The notes under the pieces: model-generated
Databases searched by the model: none
Seen by the model: the letters and a program-made list of their open reading frames with translations, nothing else
What the model was told of the DNA's origin: nothing
Program-made: the position numbers and the translations under genes
Shown here: in pieces, positions 53,201 to 61,222 of the stretch
How positions within the stretch are numbered: the first letter of the stretch is position 1
Layout of the letters: each line of letters starts with the position of its first letter
NCBI RefSeq assembly: GCF_020740795.1
Contig: NC_067283.1
Location: forward strand, 42,521,659-42,585,658
DNA from: Apus apus
Lineage: Eukaryota; Chordata; Aves; Apodiformes; Apodidae
DNA: 64,000 nucleotides
Direction: 5' to 3'

Positions 53201-56200
53201 TAACAAAAACACTTAAAACTTACTTTCAGTAATTTCTTAATTCTTTGTATTCGATTTTATAATCTAAATAGTGAGCAAACATGTATTTATATCAACTATT
53301 TCAGTATTCTAAAACTTCAGATTATTAGTTTATTTCTGTTTATGATAGTCCACTAATTGAAAGTATGTAGTCCAGTATTTGATTGTGCTCTCTGGATAAG
53401 TGTTTCAGTAGGTTCTTCCTATGTTTGTGCAGTGTACAGCAACTGAAATTGTTTGCAAAATTAGTTTATGCACCAGAGGTCAGAATGTTTTTCTTGACCT
53501 AGTCAAAGTTACAACTATGAGAGTAGCTTGCAGGAATTAAAATTAACTTTTCGTTTTTGCTAACACTGTGCACACAATAGAATGCAAAGGAACATGGAAA
53601 GTATCACCTTCATGTATATAAGTTCCTAGAAAAATTGTGTTGCTGTGTAAATTGCCATTTATTTTTTTTTCAATACCAAGCAGTCTTGTGGTAGCTGTTT
53701 AAAAGCAGTGGGAGTAAGGGATGGGGGTGCAGGAAAGTGGGCACAGAAAGTGTTAACAGTTGCAGGGCTAGGCTTGAAATTATGATTTACATTGGTCTAA
53801 CAAATGCGATATATAGTGATTTATGCCAATCATTGAACTTCCACAGGATGGCAGTGTTGTAGCACTTTCATTGTACAGTAAATGATTTATGTTATAGTGA
53901 ATTCTTCAAAAATTGAGCTTCCTACAGGAAAAATGTGTTTCAATGACGTAAGAGAGAATAGATGAGCTAGGCCAAGTAGTGCAATACAGATGCTTGAAAG
54001 AATGCACCAGAGAAGACAGCAAGGGATTGAAAATATCATCACAGTCACTTATGTGACTATTGGAAAGCAAACAGTACCCTGGGAGCATAATCACTCAGTG
54101 AGACCCCACAGGTGCTAAAGAAACAATACCACTGGTAAATTATGTGCTCCCCAAACCTTTTCTCATGGAGCTTAGCAAAAGGTTGTATGAGAACAGAAAT
54201 CTCTTCGTAAGATAGAGTCCATAACAAAGACAGTGGTTTATGATTTAGAGGAGTATTTAAAAATCTGAGAGTTGGATTATTGCTGTTTGCCACAGAAGGG
54301 GCAAAGCTTCATTTGGCTGGTTACTTCAAACGTATCAAGACTTCTGGCCGTTCAGAGCTCGTAGTTCAGTCTTCCCCTCCCCTCTCTTCTTCACCCTGAA
54401 ACACTGAGGACCAAAATCCTGTTGAAATAAAGTATATGAATCTTAATGCATGCATAATAATAATAATTTGTGTTATTAATACTAACATTATGTTCTTGGC
54501 CTCTACTTTCTGGGGGATTATGAGTCCCCATGGCTGATACAGAGCCATTAATACATATGCATAATATTATTATTTAACTCTATTGCTTTTTAGTTTCTTG
54601 GCATGTCTCTTGTGTTTTAAAAAAACAAACAAATAAACAAGTGTTCCTCTTTGCATTCTCTAAATACGTAGTGGACTTTTAGGTGGGCTTGCTTCTTTGA
54701 GGTCTGGTCCCTTTAGTTTCTCCTCCTCTAGAAAGCTTATTTTGTCACTATCTGTCTTCTCCCACCCATAAAAACAAGACGGAAAGAGAAAACTCCAAGC
54801 TAGAACATCTTAGGTAGATTGTTTACCTAGGAGGAGAAAAACAGTACAATTAGAACAACAGTACTTTGCTACTTATTCTAATATTTGATGCAATAGGCAG
54901 GTTTGTTCTAGTCAAAGGGAGAAAAAGTAATTAGGATGGTGGAAATATTTAGAATCATATGCTTCTGTTTCAGTGTCACTGATGCTGGGGGAGGAGTGGA
55001 CTCTACTATAGAACCATTAATTTTTTAAATGTGTGTATTCATTTTCTTCCCATCTTGCTCTTCCTCCCCTCTCCTCATTCTTTTTTTTTTCCCTAGCATA
55101 TAGCACTTTCTACATTGTGGGGTTAATATTATCGATGCAGATACCTTTTGTGGGATTTCAGCCAATAAGAACAAGTGAACACATGGCCGCTGCAGGTAAG
55201 ATAATTAAATGTCTGCTTCCAAACACCCTGCTTAGCACAAGCTAGAAAAAATACATACTAACAAACCGTATTGTTAAAGAGGTAGGACTTAGTGTCTATA
55301 GGGAAGTTTTCTTTCCAGTTGACATATTACCCTTCTTTTTGTGAGCTAATGGAGGTAAAATGTCTCCGTAACACCGGATCAGTTAACCATTCTGACAAGC
55401 ACTTGTTTTACACGTTGATAATCTCAACTGTTTTGCAATATAATGTTTCCTTCAAGCATTGTACAATTGGAACGTTCCTTATTGGTAAACAGTTTTTTAC
55501 CAAGCAATTTTTTTTTAGAGGCAGTTGTCTTCTGTGATTTTTCCAAGTGGGTTAAATACAAATTACTTAAATTACTAATCAGGAGGCTGATTTTTAAATA
55601 ACTGATTTCAGTTTTGTTTGATTATTTTTATTTCTTTAAAGTTGATTTTTTTCAGTAGTTTTTAACAGTCAGATTTCTTGACAGCAGTAACCTCTACTAA
55701 GACTGATAGATATATGTTTAATTGCATAGACTGCTTGTGTGATATATTTTAGTTTGTTAGATTCCTCAGGTTTTGATTGTATGTAGTAACTTATCAAAAT
55801 GTATTTGGACAACCATTGGAATATCATCAAAATTTACCAGTAAAATAGTTTTTTTAATGGAGGGTTTTTTTCAACAATCAGAATATAATGGAAAGAGTAG
55901 ATATTATCAATGCATATTTTCCATCTGAAGAATTTTAGATTTAGTGAATAGAGTTCGTCCTTCTTTAGGAGTTCAGAACTACTGAATTTCCACACTGTGC
56001 ACCTCAAATTTATTGTGAAATGGAAGAAAGACCATACACTTGAGTTCTGTTTTGTTCCTCTGCCAGCTACCAGTGAATTTTCACTTTTGAATGGGCTAGT
56101 CAGTGGATTGATCTGGTTATATACATTGAAATGAATAACAGCAGAGTAGTTGTGTCCAAGTTCTGGTTTAATGTTTAACTCTGGACAGCCTTTTTGAGGG

Positions 56201-59200
56201 TGTGGGGTGCTTATCCAGTGAATTCCAGTGTTTCAACACTAGCTTTATATAATTCAGTTGTCTGGATCACTTAAGACTTGTATTTTCTCTCGCTGCAAGT
56301 TTCTGTCATTGCAAGAAAATGTCATCCCTATTAAGTGTTGAAGACTACTTGTCAGAAAGTGATTTTATACTAGTTTTTAGATTTAAGAATGTACCTTACA
56401 TTTATTTTTTCTGCTCCAGATATAGCCAAAAATATGCCAGTTCCTTTAACAGCTGTTTCTGCTTTGAAACATTTAAACAAAGACTATCTTCTTCCTTTAG
56501 GTGTTTTTGCACTGCTGCAGGCATATGCGTTCTTGCAGTATCTGAGAGACAGGTTAACAAAGCAAGAATTTCAGACGTTGTTCTTCTTGGGTGTCTCACT
56601 AGCTGCTGGTATCGTATTCCTGAGTGTCATCTATTTGACATACACAGGTAAATAAATGTGAAACTAGTTTATCTTTAGAGCAGGTAAACAAGATGATCAA
56701 AGTTTAGTTTAGTCCTAAATTGGTTGTTTGGAATGCTACAGCAAAACAATGTCCATATTACTCTGTATTTCCCTGTGTTGGAATCCATTATGCTTTCTAG
56801 GCTGCAGGGAAAAAAAAAAACAAAATCAAACAAACAAAACAAAACAAAAAACCCACAACTTTGTAGCATCATTCCAATATTTCAGGTTTATCCATATAAC
56901 AATGTAAGAAGTTGGACTGGATGAGGAACATAACTATAGCCAAAGCGTATTATGAAGATATCTATAGCTAATCTGTTCTGAATAGCCTTGATAGGTCAAG
57001 GTCAGATTGCTCACTTTCTGAAATACTTGAAACTGATTTCTGTGTGACTGGAATTAATCTGCAAATTCTACTTCAATTCTGTGGTTCCTCCTCCAGTCTT
57101 CAAGGCAGTTCTCCTCAGTCTCGTAAGAACAAGCTCGGCTGCCACGCCCAGGTGCCTCACTGCTGTCTTCTGATTCCATGATACACTTCCTTGGTTATCT
57201 AATACCATAATTCCTTTCCCCAATGAAGAAAAAGCAGTCTTACTTTCCTAGCTAAATAGATGTTACTCGTGCAAAAATTGAAAAAGTTGACTTACGCTTC
57301 ATTTAAATTGCATTATCTTAATATTATGCCTCAACTACAGTTCTTTTCCATCAGAGTTTTATTTTGGAAAAAAAAACTACTTTCCTGAGACGTAACTTGT
57401 TTTTATTTTAGATTATTTCTTTCTTGTAGTTCATTTTAGCAATGTTTCTGGCATAATTTTTTGTTTGCATCAGTTGTTTGCATCATTTTGGCCTGTTTAA
57501 TAGCAGTTTTATTACTGCTAATTTTGTTAATAATGTGTTAATTTTGTAATTTTATTTTGTTAATTTTGTTAGTATCTCTGTTTGCTTGAAAGTCTTCTAA
57601 AACTTGATGGTTTGTGATTTGCTTTTCAGTATGTATGAGTGTGTCCTACTAATATTTAAGAAAAATGTTCAGACTAGCAAATCAAAAGAAAATTTGTCTT
57701 CTAGTCTTCGTGTGCAGCAAAATGTCTTCTGTTGCAGTTTTTAGGAAATGTTGATGTCAATGTCAGAAATTCAGTGATCATGCTTCACTAGATGGAACAA
57801 AACTTGTTCCTTTAGTTTCTGGTATCACAGAATCATTTGAGTTGGAAGGAACCTCTTGGGATCATCTAGTCCAACTCCCCTGCCAAAGCAGGATCCCCTA
57901 GAGCACATTACTCAGGACTGCATCCAGGCAGGTCTTGAATATCTCCAGAGATGGAGACTCCACAGCCTCTCTGGGCACCCTGTTCCAGTGCTTTATCACT
58001 CTCATAGTAAAGAAGCTTTTCCTCATGTTCACATCGAATTTCCTGTGTTCCAGTTTGTACCTGTTGTCCCTTGTCCTGTCACCAGGCTCAATTGAAAAGA
58101 GTCTGGCTCTATCCTCCTTGCACGCGCCCTTTAGATGTTTATCAACATTGATAAGGTCACCCCTCCAGACTAAACAGTCCCAACTTTCTCAACCTTACCT
58201 CGTAAGAGACATCCTCCAGTCCCCCAATCATCTTTGTTGACCTCAGCTGGAGTCTCTCTAGTAGTTCCCTGTTTCTCTTGAACTGGGGAGCCCAGAACTG
58301 TATTCAGTATTCCAGATGTGGCCTCACTAGGGCATAGTAGAGTGAGAGGATGACTACTGGCCACACTCTTCCTAATGCATCCCAGGATACCATTGGCCTT
58401 CTTGGCCACAAGGGCACAATGCTGGCTCCTGATTAACTTATTGTCTACCAGGATTCCAAGATCCTTCTCCTTATGGCTGCTTTCCAGTAGGTCAGCCCAT
58501 AACTTATACTGATGCATGAAGTTGTTACTCCACAGGTGCAGGACCTTACATTTGCCCATGTTGAACCTCATTAGGTTCCTCTCTGCCCAGCTCTCCAGCC
58601 AGTCCAGGTCACACTGAATGGCAGCACAGCACTCTGGTGTGTCAGCCACCCCTCCCAGTTTGGTATCATCAGCAAACTTGCTGAGATTACACTCTGCCCC
58701 GTCCTCCAGGTCATTGATGTATATGTTAAACAAGACCCAGCACTGACCCCTGGGATATGCTGTGCAATCTGGGAATCCTGACCATCTCACAGCATTCTAA
58801 TCCCTCTTTGTTTTCTTAATAATCCTCTTGCAGAAGAGTGCCCACATCTGGACTCTGTTTCCCAGGTGCAGCACCTGGAAGAAGGGGCTGGAGGTTCTGG
58901 ATTCAAGTCCTGCCTGCCATAAGGCACATCAGCCACTCTTTCCAGTTTAGCACAGCTTATTGTTTTGGCCTCTAGGATATTTTTACCTTTTGCTAGTCAC
59001 CAGCTGGACCCCAATCCACTGAGTACTAGTTTGAGCTTGTCCAGGCAGCCAGTTTTCAACCCATCAAATGGTCTGTTTGTCCATTCCTCAGCTTATAAAT
59101 GACAAATTAGGAGAATGGTTCAAGAAGCATTTAATAATGTATTTAAAGAAGCTGTGCTCCATGATCTTTTCAGGGACTCAGGTTACTGGCCTGTAGTTTC

Positions 59201-61185
59201 CTGCATATTCCTTCTTGCCTTTTCTAGAGGTGTAGCATTAGCTGTTTTCCAGGCACCAGGGACCTCCCTTCTCACACTGATGAAGATGGTGGGTAGTTAT
59301 CATATTGCCCAACTCTTGCAGCATCCTCAGGTGAATGCCATCTAATCTTATGTTTTGGATACATCCAGTGACAACTGTAACTGGCAGCTCCTTCTTGTGC
59401 ATGCCATGGTTTTGGGAGCAAGCTTTGCATCTGAAGACTGAAGGGAAAAATACGTAGATGTAGAATATTAACCACAGTATTTAAATGTCTAAGCTAGATA
59501 TTAAACTAAACCCTTCAGTCAAATTATACTAATTTTAAATATCAGATAGAGGTAAGACTGACTGTGTCGCACACAAAAACTTGCATAATAAATAAGAGGA
59601 TTTAACTTTCTCTTATTTCAGATTGTCTGTATCTGTCTTCAGAGTGAGCTGAAACAGTTGCAAGGAAAGTGGAAATAACGTTAAAGAAGAATCCTATCTA
59701 ACAACTTTTAATAATCAATTTTATTTTTCATTTATTATGATACTGTTTATTTTCATCTTACAATATTCAAGTATCTGAAGGCTTTGTTTATAAAACAATG
59801 TGTAAAGCTTATCAGCATGTCTAGTAGCAGCTTCTATGTTCCAAGCCACATTTAAATCATCAGTAGAGAAACAATAGGAAACCAGTGTTTCATTGACTAT
59901 TATTGTTTTGGCTGTAGATCCTTCCTGGTTTCCTGCTCAGGCATTTCTGAAAAATTAAATACTTTCTTACCAATTATTTTTTCTTTTTCTTATGCTTCTT
60001 GACAGAGTATGGATTGCTATCTGTTGTATTCTTTGAAAAATATTTTAGTATTGCATTGCTTTGACTTTTGGAGTTATGTGTGTCTTGATACTCAACAAGT
60101 ACAATGTGATCTCATAAGAGTGTGTTCTTACAAAACTAGCTTCATGCTCGGTAGCCTTTATAGCCTGCCTAATGCAGTAGATTTAGTTCACATATATTGC
60201 AAGTTCAATGAAATTTGTTTCATTTAGTGTTATAATTTGAAGGAGTAGAAAAATTATTGCATTTAAACGCCTAGGCAACAAAAGGATTTTATTTATTTTC
60301 TCTTTTTCAGGATATATTGCTCCTTGGAGTGGCAGATTTTATTCATTGTGGGACACTGGGTAAGTAAAGATAAAAGATATGAGGATTTAGATATCAATAG
60401 AGTTCTACTGAAAACGAATAATCTTTTGCACTGCCCATCCACAAATCCATTCAGTCAAGAAGAATATAGTAGGTTTTAATCAGTTATCTAAGGACGGCAT
60501 TTGTAGTAACTGTTTTATGATCTTAGCAACCATTTCACTAATATGGCTGTTAAATTTCTTGCTTCTTTGGAAGTCTTTGAATATGTAATGATATGGTTTT
60601 CTATATTAAATTGTGATGCTTCTCAGCATAAAACAACTAAAAGCTGTACCAACACTCGAGGACACATTTAAAAATTACTTAGAGCCTTAAACTTATGTTC
60701 TTTTCATTGTGCAACATTGCACAGAAAAAAATGTTGCATGTACCATCTTGTGTGTTGCCTGTTAATTATGTTCATACGTCTGTTTTATGTGTACAGATGT
60801 CTACACTGAACAATTCTGGTTTATTCATGTATGCTTTCATGGGTGAAAAACCCATATTAGTTAATCTTTTGGTTTAGTTAACCTTTGAAAATCCAATGTT
60901 GGATTCTTTAGCCAGCCAGGAGAATAGGAATAAAACTCAGGTAAACATGTTTAAGATGAAATTCAATTGGTAGATACGTGTGGGGTTTTTTTAAGATTAA
61001 AAGCAGGGATAGGAGAACTTCAAACTTCTGCATTTCAGGTCTTTTTCAGGCTCCAAAGTCCAGCTAACACAGGATTCTGTACCAACGACATAATAAACAT
61101 AGTATAATAGATATCAGTAAAGAAGCCTCTGATTTATTTTAAGAACCTATAGATGTTGTTCTTTGCTTCTAAATTAACTATATTT

Positions 61186-61222
<37 letters not shown>

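Larger units (their letters stand above)
56648..60310 (+). other. STT3B: STT3B intron 7
   Basis: 3,663 bp. About 40 per cent of it is the antisense CR1 at 57836-59360 with its internal non-CR1 stretch. Confidence 0.9.

Noticed and set aside
59115..59345. 76-codon plus-strand open frame in intron 7
   Set aside because: It is the reverse strand of the CR1 polymerase region, not a gene.
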